Made by a program: the position numbers and the translations under genes. From Clonostachys chloroleuca (Eukaryota; Ascomycota; Sordariomycetes; Hypocreales; Bionectriaceae): a DNA stretch of 64,000 nucleotides. Below the pieces are notes generated by a model. The model was not told where the DNA came from. It saw only the letters and a program-made list of their open reading frames with translations, and searched no databases. This document shows, in pieces, positions 24,613 through 36,626 of this stretch. The DNA lies in the NCBI GenBank assembly GCA_037952775.1, contig JBANAY010000003.1, positions 1,116,001 to 1,180,000 of the forward strand, in the 5' to 3' direction. Every line of letters begins with the position of its first letter. The first letter of the stretch is position 1.

Positions 24613-27316
24613 GAGGCTCTAAAGTTAGTTCTGAACTAAGAGATTAGCTAGCTAAAAAAGGGATAGCTTTTTTAACCTCTAACCCTTATATTTATAGCTA
24701 AAATAGTCTTATAGAAAGATCTATTAGGCTAATCCTAGATAAATTAAAAGCCTCTATATTATAGACTAATATTCCTATATATCTCTAGTATTTTATAATA
24801 AAAGCTATAGTTAAACTAGTTAATTTAACTACTATTACTAATAGAGACTTAATACTCTATAAGTTATTTTATAAGGAATTAGAACCTTCTAAGGAAACTA
24901 AGCCTAACTTAGGTTTTTTATAAAGCTATAGGTAGTTATTATAAAGCTATAATCCCTATAGAAAATAGGGAAAAATTCTATAAGCTTAATACTAGAACTG
25001 AACTAGCTAGACTATTAGCTATATTAAGTTCTAATACTTATCTAATCTGGATACCTAGAAGAAGACTAGTAACTAAAACTAGTTATATTAGGTTTTTAGA
25101 AAAGAGTTAGTTCTTTAGATAAAGGTTTTTAGAAAATAGAAGTTAATAATTTAACTTCTAATAATCTAGAAGAACCTATAAATCCCTATCTTTTAAATAA
25201 TCTTTTAGAGGGAGAAATAGAAGAATTAGATAATTTTAAGAATTCTGAAATATTAGAAGTCTTAGAGAGAGAAAAAAGGATAAATTTAGAAGAATCTACT
25301 CTAGAGATTCCTCTAGAAAATTCTAATACTCCTATATCTTCTAGTATAGAAAAAGAAGAAAATTCTATATTAGAAGATCCTATAGATATAGATCCTAAGG
25401 AACTTCTTTACTATAGTTATAATATTAGTTATAAAGTTAAGAAGAAAATTCTAGATAAGGAATCCTCTTCTTTTAAATAGGCTATTAAGTTAGAAAATAA
25501 GAAAGAGTGGTTAGAAGCTATATTTAATAAACTAGAATAACTAGTATATTATAATTATTTTTCCTTTATAAATAAGACTAAAATATCTAAGGATAGAAAA
25601 ATCCTATTAAATAGGCTAGTTTTAAAATTTAAAAGGGATTCTAATAATATCTCTTATAAGTTTAAAGCTAGGCTAGTAGCTAAAGGGTTTATATAAATAG
25701 AAAGCTTAGATTTTAAAGAGATTTTTACTTCTATAGCTATTTCTTTAACTTAGTAAATTTTACTAGCTATAGCTAACTAGTTAACTTAGAAGTTAAACAG
25801 GTTAACTTTATAGGTACTTTTTTAAATAGCTCCTTAAAAGAAACTATATTTATAGCTATACCTAAGGGCTTTATAGAGCTTTTAAAAGCTAGATCCTATC
25901 TAGTTAAGTTAATAACTAAACTAGGTTATAATCCTGATAAAGAGCAGGTTATATAGTTAAATAAAGCCTTATATAGTTTAAAGCAAAGCCCTAGAGAGTA
26001 GTAAGAGGCTCTTAGAGCTCTATTTAAAACTCTAGGCTTTTATCCCTTAATTTCTAACCTAGCAGTCTATTATAATAAGGTTTTAAAAATCTATATAATA
26101 ACCTATATTAATAACTGTTTAATTATTAGTTCTAGCTTATTAGCTATAAATAAGCTAAAAAGGCAGTTAAGTAAAGCCTATAAGCTAGAAGATAAAGAAC
26201 TAGCTTCCTTCTTCTTAGGAATTTAAATTATAAGGGATAGAAATAAGAAGACTTTAAAGTTATCTTAGTCCTAATATATAGAAGAGGCTTTAGAAACTTT
26301 TAGTCTTCTAGATTCTAAATCTAACTTAGTTCTCTTATAACCTAATAGTATAAAGTAACCTTTATCTAGGAAGCTAAACTATAAGGAAATAGATACTTTA
26401 ATATATCTTATACTTATAACTAGATCTGACTTAGGGTTTCCTATATAGTAGTTATCTTCTTAACTAGGTAATACCTATATAGAATACCTTAATTAAGTAA
26501 AAGGAACCTTAAAGTATTTAAAAGGTTCTAAATTACTAGCTATAACTTATAAAGCTACTAAGGATTTTTATCCTATAGCTTATAGTAATAGTGATTTTGC
26601 TGGAGATAAGTCTTCTATATTAACCTTTAGTTATTTAATAACCTTAGGAAATACCCCTATTAGTTAGAAGTCTAAGAAAGCTTTAACTATAGTTCTATTA
26701 ACTATAGAGGCTAAAACAGATACTTTAGTAGAGGCTATTAGAGAGGTTTTATAGTTAAAAACTCTATATAAGGAACTAAAAAACCCTATATCCTCTATAA
26801 ACCTCTATTATAATAATACAGGCTCTATTTCTAACTCTTCTAACCCTAATCTTTATAATTAAACTAAATATATACTATTAAAGTTTAATTATATAAAGGA
26901 AGTTATAAAGCTAGAAAATATAAAGGTTATCTATCTTAATACTAAAGAGATACCAGCTAATAGATTAACTAAACCCCTAGCCTCTATAGCTTTGAAAAGC
27001 TATATAAAGCTCCTAGGTTTATCCTAGAAGCTTTCCTCTCTTAATAACCTTTATAGGGGTTAAATAGAGACTACTAGTCTCTATTAGTTAGGTTTTATTA
27101 TAGTTACTGCTTTCCTAGCCTTTTAGAAGTTTTCTTCTGAATACTTCTTAATAAAATAGTAAGTAATAGATCTACCCTATACTCTTTTAGTATATTATAA
27201 TCCTTAAAAATATACTATTTAGTATATTATAATCCTTAAAAATATACTATTTAGTATATTTTTTTTCGGACTTTTATCTCTATAAATAAGTATTATATAC
27301 CCCTTTTTAGAGGGAG
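24613..27316 (+). mobile_element. Decayed Ty1/copia retrotransposon, right part
   Basis: Continues the copia frame after the gypsy insertion: end of integrase (SSELRD.LAKKGIAFLTSN), then reverse transcriptase (LKQSPRE.., YIN/LGI-type segments at about 25980-26230), then RNase H with the recognisable YSNSDFAGDKSS block near 26580-26620 and a following TTEAE-like segment. A polypurine tract agagggag at 27309-27316 marks the 3' end, after which an LTR-like tattaaattaag starts. Stops are scattered throughout. Confidence 0.85.
27189..27262. repeat. 32-bp tandem repeat
   Basis: The unit starting agtatattataatcctt is repeated exactly at 27189-27220 and 27221-27252, followed by a partial third copy. 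It lies between the copia RNase H region and the polypurine tract. Confidence 0.85.
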
Positions 27317-28150
27317 TATTAAATTAAGAGACTATAGCTACTATAAGTTAGTAGCTATATTACTATAAGTTAGCAGTTATAACTACTAACCTCTAGCGGT
27401 TATAACTACTAACTGTTAGCAATTGTAGCTACTAACTGTTAGCGATCGCAGCTACTGACTGCTAGCGATTGCTATCCCCTATAACAGCTAGCTAATAGTG
27501 ATTAAGACCGCTATCCGATAGTGATTATGATCACTAGCTAATAGCGGCTATAGCTACTATAGGTCAGTAGCTACAGGCTGCTATAACCGCTATAGCTTAG
27601 CAGGCTCCAGTTCCCCTTTAGGGCTAGGAGTATTAGTAGTATTATTTATAGGTTATTAGACTATAATAGCTGAAATAAGAGTTTAGAAAATTTAGAAAAA
27701 AATTCTGGATTATTTTAGACTACCTAACTTATATCTATACTACCCTATAATCAGTTTATCCTAAACTAAACTTTAATTACTAAATAATTCCTTTATCTTT
27801 AAAAATAAAATATCTAATATCTATACTTAATAGATTAGCTTAAGAGCCTCTTTTAGATAAAAGTAAGTCTTATAAAAGTTATATATATTAGTCTTATAAT
27901 TAGATAGTTATAAATTAATTTTTTAGATTTCCTATAGTAATAAATTTTATAGAAAATTAAAAGTAGCTCAGGAAGCTACTATAGTAGGTTTTAGAGTAAT
28001 TTTTAGTTAGTAGACTTATAAGAGAAATTAGTATAATTTTCTAATTCCTCTTACTAAAATAAGATTCTTTTATACTATAAAATATACTATAAACCGACTT
28101 TCTAGTATAAAATTTAACTAAGTTATAGAGGAGTATTCACTATAAGTTAG
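27317..28150 (+). other. Probable copia 3' LTR and decayed flank
   Basis: Starts right after the polypurine tract. The first about 280 bp are less AT-rich and contain the 23-bp minisatellite; the rest is AT-rich and unassigned. The right LTR end was not found. Normal composition returns at about 28150. Confidence 0.5.
27373..27464. repeat. 23-bp minisatellite, four units, not RIP-decayed
   Basis: Four successive 23-bp units start at 27373, 27396, 27419 and 27442, each of the form GC(A/G)NTNNNAGCTACTNACT with variations. CpG and CpA dinucleotides survive here (gcgatcgcag), unlike in the surrounding DNA. More degenerate units extend on both sides. Confidence 0.75.
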
Positions 28151-29891
28151 AAGCTAAAAACTTCTACTGCTGCTAGTTATAGCGGTCTCAAGGCCCAATA
28201 CACCTTGTAGGCCACTGTAATTTCAACAAATAGTACTTGATGACAAACCATAGTATTGGTCTTATTCTTATGCCAGTTCGAAATTTGTACACCAAGCCAA
28301 CCCCCTTGACGAAATTATTATGGCGAAAAGAGGGGGTCGGATTAACTCAACTTCGGAGAACAGGTCATGTCAAACATAGTCTCGGGGGGATGATCACACA
28401 AACATCTCGCCAGTGAAGCGGGTGCCCGGGCTTCTGCCAAGCCCGTTGTGGCAACATGTTCACGAACCAAAGGACCAAAGGTCAGCTTTAACCCTGCTCT
28501 TGGAATAGGCCTTACCATGGACTAACAAGCCGGGCATTGGCCTGCGCTTGGAGTTCTAACCATTGCGGGACTGGGAAAATCTCAACGTTAGATTCTTTAT
28601 TGGCTGACAGTTTTCAATCCTCGTAAAGCGGCAATTTGGCTAAGCACGTTCCTCAGCTAGCCGACGTGTTTCGGTTGTATTGCATATTCTCCCTGCTTGC
28701 TTGGAAGCACTTCTGTGTTCCGGAAACCAACCAATAATTAACTGCAGCCTGCAGGCAGCAGCCATCATCAACATGATTTGGTACCGACTTCAGCCTGGGA
28801 GTTTTGTCCGGAGCACCCAGCCGAGATTTTCGAAATATATGGGAAGCAACCCCTGCAATGCCTAAAAAAAAACAGCCTATAGGCGATCGCCGTGTTTAAT
28901 GATCCGCAATTATTGACAGGCAATCAGGCATCCGTGCCCCATGCCAATAGTTCACATGGGGCACCATCACGCCGAGACAATGCCGCGCGCAATGTGATGG
29001 CTGTGGTAGAGAAGTCTGGATTGTATTTCAGCACATGAAAGCGTCCTGTTCGAATGTTAGGTATCCACAGGGCAGCCGGGAACATTCGACGGTGGGCGGC
29101 AAGTTCTCTTGCAAGGAGAACAATGTGGAAAGTGGATATGAGCGGAGGCGGTCGCGTGGGAGAATCGATGGGGAGCGCATCACATTTTCAATCTGAATCC
29201 CAAACTCTGTACATCATATCATCGTTCCGAGGCTATGGCAAATGAATTCGATAGTCTACAATATGAGCGACTCATCTTCCCCGCCTTTTATCAATATCTC
29301 TTTATGTTACGTTACTATTGTTTTTACCGAGTTTGTTCTAAAGATAGACACCGTGCGGATACAACGGCAGTTTTAACGGTGTGTTGGTTGACAGTAGGCG
29401 GACACAGCTCGATGGATAAGACCCTGAGTATGCAGAGAGGATCCTTCCAATAATCCCGCAAAGCAGTTTTCATATAAAGCTGAATGATTTTTGAATAGCC
29501 CATTCTTGGGATGAGACATGGAACTGCTAGATTGAGATGAGATCTCACAACCTATCGCTCACGAATCAGTTCTTCATTCACAGCGCTAGCATTCCCCAGC
29601 ATGTTATCATCATGCGCCGGCCAGAAAAGGAGGGTTCGTATTCAGGCTGTGTACAATTTGGCATAGCCACATGCAACCAGGTATCAAGCCCAGCCCCCAG
29701 GAGCAACCTGCATGCAGCCGATGTCCAGTCAGTAATACTCCACCAGACGATTATAAATTAGCCATGTAAGACTGTAGGAAGAGCCGTCTCTTCTGGCCAT
29801 TCCCTTCTTACTAGAATCTTCGCTTATTGTGCCACTCTTACTATAGCTACGAGCAGTCTAGGTCTTCAAGTATTGCTTCTCCAAACTGAAC
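28151..29891. other. Gene-free stretch right of the AT-rich block
   Basis: Normal base composition, only short open frames without domains. The last about 100 bp are the leader of the following gene. It could hold relics too decayed to name. Confidence 0.45.
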
Positions 29892-31331
29892 ATGGCGGCC
29901 AGTCAATCGACAACACCAAAATCTACTGGAGCTCAATCGAGTTCTTTAGACAATGGAAGCCCGATACCTGTGAAGAGGAGAAGACAAAACCGAGACAAAA
30001 CAACTTCTTTACCCACCACTCCCCAGCGCGGAGGTCAGAGCTCCGCCGCCAACCCTCAGAGCAGACGACGCATTGTGTCTACCGGCTGTGCGAATGACTT
30101 GTCTACATCCCCTAATATTCACACGAATGACCGGGATGTTAGCACTCCTACTCCGCCGCGAGCTCAGCGCCGGTCTAGCGAACCCCCTCAGCAGTTGCTG
30201 ACGCCTCCGCCACCCCAACCAAGACATGCGAATTCTGCACCAGCCGCCCCTTCTGCACGGAGAAAGCCACGGAAATCCCCGAAATCTAAGACTGTAAAAC
30301 TGACACAGCCAATGGTTGATGACCTTGTCGCAAGGGCACTTCGACAGCCCTCGAATTCAAAGATAAAGCAAGAGGGATACAACTATATCATGAATACGAC
30401 CGTGACTCAAGGAGGGTCTGTAAAGCTAGTCAAAGTGGGCTTTACCGCAGGTTCAGTCCCAGACCGCCAGGCGGGTATCAAAGCCAAGTGCGACCGTGAG
30501 ACTGTTTGGAGTCCGAGATATACTAGTTTACCCATCCAGCATTACAAGAGGATAGAAAAGCTTATCAAGGCAGAGCTCAGGATGACTCGTCACGAATTTC
30601 TATGCGCAGGCTGCAAGGAAAACCATACCGAGTATCATACAACCTCTCTAAATCATGCGATAGATGTTACCGAGCGTTGGATTTATTTCTGCGAGATGGA
30701 ACCCTGGGATAAGACAGGATGCCTTCATCCGTTTTGGGAGCAGCGCCTGCGGAATCTGCAGGTCACTAGTCGGTATCAAGCCCTCAGTGAGGGAGCATCT
30801 GGTCCAATTTGTTGGGAAAAGTTTACAAATGTCGACAAATGCGCCATTTTATGGTTTAATGTTTGTTGTTTGTGCCAGCAGTTCCAGCATAGAGTTGTGC
30901 AGTGGTCTATATTTCTATCGACCTTCCTACTGGCATTCCTAGGCTATCCCAGCCCATGGGGTTTTGGGACATTTGCGATAAGTACTGCGGCGATTCTTGC
31001 TAGAATCACGGTTGAAAATATGAAATGGATGCCCTGCCCAACACGAGATCACCCACAACGATATGGTGTCGATATTGATCTGCCAAGCGAGATGCCGGGC
31101 GCATTTGACGACGCATCGTCATATACCGAGTACGATTCGGACGGAGATAACAAGATTGGGGGAGATATTGCGGAGAATGAAGGTATTAGCGAGGAAGATG
31201 TGTCAACGGCGGATGAGATGGAGGTTGATGAGACGTTTGCAGACAGCGTCGTTGAGGAGGGAACGGAAGATTTGCCTATAATGATACCGAGCTCGGATGA
31301 TGACATGGATGAATCATATTCTGTTAGATGA
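29892..31331 (+). CDS. T5orf172/DUF1766 (GIY-YIG-like) domain protein with membrane segment
   Basis: 479 residues, one exon, start ATG 29892. Residues 1-135 are low-complexity, rich in Ser, Pro and Arg/Lys (likely disordered and possibly DNA-binding). Residues about 162-285 match the fungal DUF1766 / T5orf172 pattern: YNYIMNTT, KLVKVGFTAGSVPDRQAGIKAKC, a long helix HYKRIEKLIKAELRMTRHEF, then CAGCKENHTEYHTT. This family is distantly related to GIY-YIG nucleases, but the catalytic activity of fungal members is unproven. Two hydrophobic stretches (about 340-375) suggest membrane insertion, and the C-terminal about 80 residues are strongly acidic. It is the first intact gene right of the transposon block. 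Confidence 0.75.
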   Translation: MAASQSTTPKSTGAQSSSLDNGSPIPVKRRRQNRDKTTSLPTTPQRGGQSSAANPQSRRRIVSTGCANDLSTSPNIHTNDRDVSTPTPPRAQRRSSEPPQQLLTPPPPQPRHANSAPAAPSARRKPRKSPKSKTVKLTQPMVDDLVARALRQPSNSKIKQEGYNYIMNTTVTQGGSVKLVKVGFTAGSVPDRQAGIKAKCDRETVWSPRYTSLPIQHYKRIEKLIKAELRMTRHEFLCAGCKENHTEYHTTSLNHAIDVTERWIYFCEMEPWDKTGCLHPFWEQRLRNLQVTSRYQALSEGASGPICWEKFTNVDKCAILWFNVCCLCQQFQHRVVQWSIFLSTFLLAFLGYPSPWGFGTFAISTAAILARITVENMKWMPCPTRDHPQRYGVDIDLPSEMPGAFDDASSYTEYDSDGDNKIGGDIAENEGISEEDVSTADEMEVDETFADSVVEEGTEDLPIMIPSSDDDMDESYSVR

Positions 31332-32360
31332 TGGGTTAATTCTATATGGCGTTCATTTATAAGAAATTTATCCACCAGAACCTCGCAAAGCTTTCTCTAT
31401 GTCGTCTCCTTAAGTTAAAATAGGCAACGACAGCGCTTTTGACAGTGCATACCATGTGAACCTGTGATGTACAGTGAGAATAAATAGCTTCTTCTATGAT
31501 TTTCTTGAGATTTTAATTTGTTCTGTATGAATTCATACATGTAGCATTTAATTCGTTGGACGATCTGGATGGACTCGTTCCAATGACCTAATGCGGCGCT
31601 TCCCACCAAACAAGCCTTTGTTTTGGGGTTCACTCTATGTCTACATTCGTCTCTGCTAGTTTGAATTGCTTGAATAAACCCCATGGTTAAGGGCTCATAC
31701 TATGATGCCAAAGTCTGTATGCCGTGGCTGTGTTTTCTGACCAGGTGGACTTCACCCGACGCATTGCTCGTAAGTGGAGATCGTTGGTGCACTGCAGGAA
31801 CCTCTCCTTGTCGAAATCTGAAGTGGTGGACACAACTGTTCACGAGTAAAATCTTGTAGTTACCCGATATCTTGCGATGATGTATGTGAGAAACTCAAGT
31901 GTTTATGCTTACACTGACTAGCTCCTCTTTGGTGTTTGAAACAAAAGTCTATAATTTCTGCTGGGGGTTACGATGCAAAGTCTGCATCCAACTTGAGTTA
32001 CAAAAGATCAAGTGGTGGAAAATTTTGCATGCTTCACTGAGTCAAGCTACACAATACAGTCCTGTTTGAGGCTTGTCTCCTGGCTGCTGCTTATTCCGCG
32101 AGACTAACGAACGCTAGAAAGAACGACCCGATAATAATAACATAGTTCACTAATGGGATATTTTGAGGTTAAATAAACAACGAGTGATTGTCAATTTCTA
32201 TGGAACAAATGAACTAAGATGATTTCTACCAAAGCTCACTTTCAAAGTAGGAAAAATAAGGAAACAGAAAACAAAACAAACAACAGATAAATACCGAATA
32301 ATATAACTAATGCAGAGAAAAATAATAAAAAATAATAAAAAATAGTAAATAATAAATAGA
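31332..32360. other. Intergenic, A-rich at its right end
   Basis: No gene recognised. From about 32250 to 32360 the sequence becomes simple and A-rich (runs of aataataaaaaat). It ends exactly where homology of the AAA ATPase pseudogene begins. Confidence 0.5.
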
Positions 32361-34470
32361 TATTCTAAGTGTGGCTTCGCCAAGGCCGTTATTGGTATAA
32401 ATTTCTACGCGGGAGAACGCCATGTGACATCTCTGCCCGTGTATCCTGTCAAATTTTGTGAGTCTATGGAAGAGGCCAAGGAGCGACTGCTCAAGCGGGG
32501 GCGCTTGTTTGAAGCGCTGCGTGGTTACCATTTCAAGTCATGCACTGGTACACAGGTCCTTTTGGAAGAGTCACTGAACGAAGAACGACCAGTAAGTCTT
32601 ATTTCTCAAACAAAGATATCTGTGCTATTGGTGACACATATACATCTATGCTCTTTATCCTACACATGTGCTGATAACTTACCCGTCTTAGATTTCGGGA
32701 AGAGTGATTATAGATACTCATACCTACTATCAGTCCCGCAACAGGAAGCACCCTAGTCTTGGGCCATTGGAATCCGAATCCCTCTCAAATAATCCAAAGT
32801 TCCTTCAAGGGGCTCAAGATACGACGAGACAAATCAGTAGGGATAGGAACCCAGCAGTTCCGCCTTCTTATCATGAAAATAATCAGGGGGATCTCGTTCC
32901 ATACAGTGGCCATGCCGAGAACCCTTTTGCGCCGCCACACCAGTCTAACGCCTACTTCACACCTCCGACTGATATGCAAGGATCAGGGCCTGAGCCGAGC
33001 TTGAACTATGGCCCGAATGGACCGTACCATGCATCGTACCCAGCTCAATCTTCTTACCCGGCTCGACCTCTTCCCTCTCATCGTCATCGTCCCATAGCTC
33101 CAGCACCCCAAAATCACTATCCCCACGTCAACGTTGAACCACCACGAGGGGGTCCTGGACACTACCCGGAGTGTAGAAGCTCTTTTACCTCCGAGTCTGA
33201 ATATAGCGACGATGGAGGACATCCCAGGCCACAATACAATACAGGCCCTCACTATGGTGGTTCACTCCCCGTCGGTCCCAGAAGGGGCTTTGTAGCCACG
33301 GATAGGCCTTTGGCGACAGGAAAAAGGATAGTGGCAAACATCGAAGCTAGATCCGAGAATCTGGACCCGCTTACTGATGAGCAATGCATGTTGACCACAC
33401 CTTGGGTCATCGGATTAGACATGAACACAAAGCTGTGAGGTAGGTGACTTTCAGCTGCATCGGACTCCCACTTCTATCCCTGTTAATAACCTATGATATA
33501 GGCAAGTTCCGCGTTGATGAACTTGAGTCCATTGATTGGAGCGACGAATCATACGAGAATCTCATCCTTCCGGAAAAAGAGAAGGAGCTTGCCCGGGCGT
33601 TCGTGAAGAACAAGGTGCTGGCCGACAGTACTAAGTTCGAGGATTTCGTCAAGGATAAAGGTTTGTCTCCTTAGTCCAAGTCCAATAGACACTGACCTAA
33701 AATTAATCTGGCTAATAGGACGCGGCATAATTATTCTCATGTTCGGACCTCCTGGCGTGAGCAAGTCGTATACGGCTGAAGCGGGTAGGTGCATGTTTCG
33801 TAGAAGGGCAAGCCATCTAGAAATAGCTGATAATGTTGCTATCTAGTCGCTGAAAGAGCTCGCGTGCCGCTCTATACAATGAGCGCAGCAACATTGGGGA
33901 TCAACCCGAAGCGTGTCGGGGACTGTTTGGAGTACGCACTCAATTTATGCCGGGGCTGGAATGCCATGCTTTTCTTAGATGAAGCAGATGTCTTCCTTGG
34001 CTCTCGATCTGATGCTGATCTAACTCGTATGAGCTCGTTGCTGGTGAGTGATTTTTTCACGTTTCTTCTATAGTCGTGACCTGGAACTAATGCTAGACAT
34101 AGTGTTCTTCACAAAGCTTGAGTACTACCAAGGCATATGCTTCATGACCACAAATCGAATTTCGAGTATTGACCTGGCAATGCAGTCCCGTGTTGATCTA
34201 TTCCTCCGCTACGGGGACCTCATTCAGGAGACACGGTACTGTGTGTAGAAGAACTTCATTTCCGGGACCTGCGCTACACGATTTGATATCAGCGATGAGG
34301 ACCTGGACAAGCTCTCCAAGTACAAACTCAACGGCCGAGAGATCAAAAGCCTTGTCAAGACAGCACATCTCTTGAGTCTTGGAAATGCCGATGAGAAGAT
34401 CAGCCTGAAGACATTGTGCATGCCTGTGGACAACTGTATCCAGGCACTCGAGACTCTCAAGGGAGCATGA
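32361..34470 (+). pseudogene. AAA+ ATPase pseudogene (DUF7025-AAA fungal family), 5'-truncated
   Basis: Order of parts: end of the DUF7025 region (VTSLPVYPVKF, then LLKRGRLFEALRGYHFKS), intron 32592-32691, a Pro/Ser-rich insert, then the AAA core. Lesions: (1) no start and no N-terminal half, with A-rich DNA instead; (2) TGA at 33436-33438 where the family has Trp before the FRVDELE segment; (3) Walker A reads GPPGVSKS, the glycine before lysine replaced by serine (AGC at 33760-33762); (4) a one-base deletion near 34029 that breaks the family motif RNELV; (5) TAG at 34246-34248 in place of the Trp of VWxNF. Walker B (MLFLDEADVFL) is intact and introns are still recognisable. Intact relatives are multi-domain ATPases of unknown role. 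Confidence 0.85.
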
Positions 34471-36626
34471 TTGAGTTGAAGCTAGCTTTCAGTTCGATTT
34501 CTTTCTTTCGTTGGGTTTGCTTCGAGGAATATATGAGCTCTGAGTGGTGATACATGACTTCATGATCGCCTATTTCGCTCGTGCCTGACATTCAGAGTTA
34601 TTTTTCGGGAAATTGATCCTTCTCAAGGCATGAAATTGCAATTGGATAATACCTATATAAGACTTATAGCTTCCAAGTCAAATTATAAGTAGGCAGAGCG
34701 TGTTAGCTCATCAGGTGTAGCCTTCAGATTCAATATTCCGAGATACAGTGGCTTCAAAGCGCATCTGAATTCTTTCTCCCGTTTTATGGTTGATCACGCA
34801 GTGTCTTACCTTGCGTGGGTGCACAAAAGGCCAAAGCCAAAACAAGGACAAGAGGGATTTAATCAGCGGATTGACTTGAGCAAGCCACCTGCACATTGGC
34901 TTCATTTGACCTTCAGCACTGAGCAATTGTTTCAAACCATCCCTCCATCGACCATCAAGATTCTATTATGGGTTAGATTATTAGCATAGCATAAGACCGA
35001 AGAAGGAAAAAAGAACTTCATCATGAGAGGGAGTTTCGGTCCAATCCTTACGTCATTCCTTGAGTCACATTCCGAGGAAGATGGGGCAACAAAAGGACAG
35101 CCGAGGGTTACCCCAGTCTCTTATGATAGGCTCCTGCATTATATTTATCTCCTCTTAGCATATGATACTTCTTATGTTACTTGTCTGTCGTTACAGTTGC
35201 CGGAGAATGTTTGATTCACTTTGGCTCAATGAAGGATTGGGCAGAGGCTTCATGCTCGCTCACTGTATGCACGCCCATAACAATAAATTCAAATTAAGGA
35301 TCGCAGCAAAGCCTATATACTGCCATTTGGCCCTGGAAAACAAGTTCATAGAGACATTTTGGCCCTTTGCGAAACATTCACGTTTGATGCGGAGGTGGGA
35401 TCAGAGGCCGAGACAGTGTTGGATTCGCAAGATGATTAGTGTTATTATGCTCCCCATGTCCTTGAATACTAATGCTTACATGTGATAGTCGCTGATGACA
35501 CACTGTATGTGGTCGAATCTGCCATTGTACTTGTTGTATCATTGAATAATACAGCTGCTCAGATTTCACAGCCTGAGATTGGGTCGGAGGTGTTGATGGA
35601 TATGTAATATTCGTGTACACCCACCCAAAGTCCTCATAATGCATCGTCGGGGAGATTCCCACTGGAACATATGTGTGGAAGGGTGTTCACTCTCGGGGCG
35701 GAGTGCGGCGACTACAAGTCTTTTGATGTCACGCATAACAAGGGAACATTCATGGAAAACTTGGAGAATGCGACCTCTTATTTGACAATTTTAGCCCGCA
35801 GGACACGCTTCTGACGTTGTTATCAAATGGCTTTGGATTTCAAGAAACCCCCCGTCAGACCTGCTGACCGGGACCGAGCTTGGCCACCTCCCAGCTACAT
35901 CACCAATGTTGTGCTTACTACTACATGCAGTGTCCCCTCGGTGAATGGGAATGTACAATTGAGACATATTCTGGCCTTATATCTGTTGAAACTTTGATGA
36001 TTATTCCATTTTGATTGCTACTACTATTAGCCCAAGACAATTTCTCCATTCAGGACAACTATCACCAATAACCGTATTGTCGTGTCTTGATCATCATGTT
36101 AGTCATTCAGTATCTTCTAGTAGAAGCCTTACACACTCCTCATGGTAAGCAATAGGCAGGTCGTAAAAACGTCAGATTTCACACACCACAATCTTGATCA
36201 CTGTTTGAGAAGTCTTATACAGCGGTGTGTCCTCAGCTTCATTGGAAGCGTAAGATGGCAAGTAGGTAGTAACGAAGTAAGCCATCAATGGGAAATCACG
36301 TCATCCTAGGGGACTTTGAGGATTTTCTTTCTAGGATTTGGTCAAGTGACGATTGGATGGGCTTGCGGTAAGATCTTTCAGGCTGAAGCCGAAGTCCAGA
36401 GTTGTACTTTGAAGCGGGGGCTGGGAATGTGCAATTCCGCACAGCCTTACCGAAGTTCTTTGTATTTTCCGTCATCTGTGGCCCAGTAAGATATTCAACG
36501 TTAAGAAAGCTATAAGAAGGTGTGATATCCCTTGCTCCTCCTATAACTCAAGAACTTGTCTTCAACAGTTCTATTCGATCCACTCAGACAGATTGAACAA
36601 CCCACTCTCTTCAAAATACCCTCACG
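34471..36626. other. Gene-free stretch of 2.1 kb
   Basis: Several short open frames on both strands, none with a domain or splice structure I recognise. Composition is normal. The last about 130 bp are the promoter of the lysozyme-like gene. Confidence 0.45.
36511..36516 (+). promoter_or_regulatory. TATA box of the lysozyme-like gene
   Basis: TATAAG 116 nt upstream of ATG 36627, followed by a pyrimidine-rich leader, the usual arrangement of a strongly expressed secreted fungal protein. Confidence 0.5.

Noticed and set aside
27340..27600. CRISPR array
   Set aside because: Repeats of 23 bp are directly adjacent without unique spacers, in a fungal genome.
3190..28150. Mitochondrial DNA insertion
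   Set aside because: AT-rich like mitochondrial DNA, but the frames decode to gypsy, copia and pogo proteins with LTRs and target duplications.
3190..28150. Centromere
   Set aside because: AT-rich nested retroelements fit, but 25 kb with genes on both sides and no chromatin data cannot support the call.
29040..29075. tRNA B-box-like gttcgaatg
   Set aside because: No matching A box or cloverleaf around it; no tRNA was found in the window by eye.
33444..34470. Separate small genes for the open frames at 33444, 33864 and 34048
   Set aside because: They are consecutive pieces of one AAA ATPase reading frame separated by introns and lesions.
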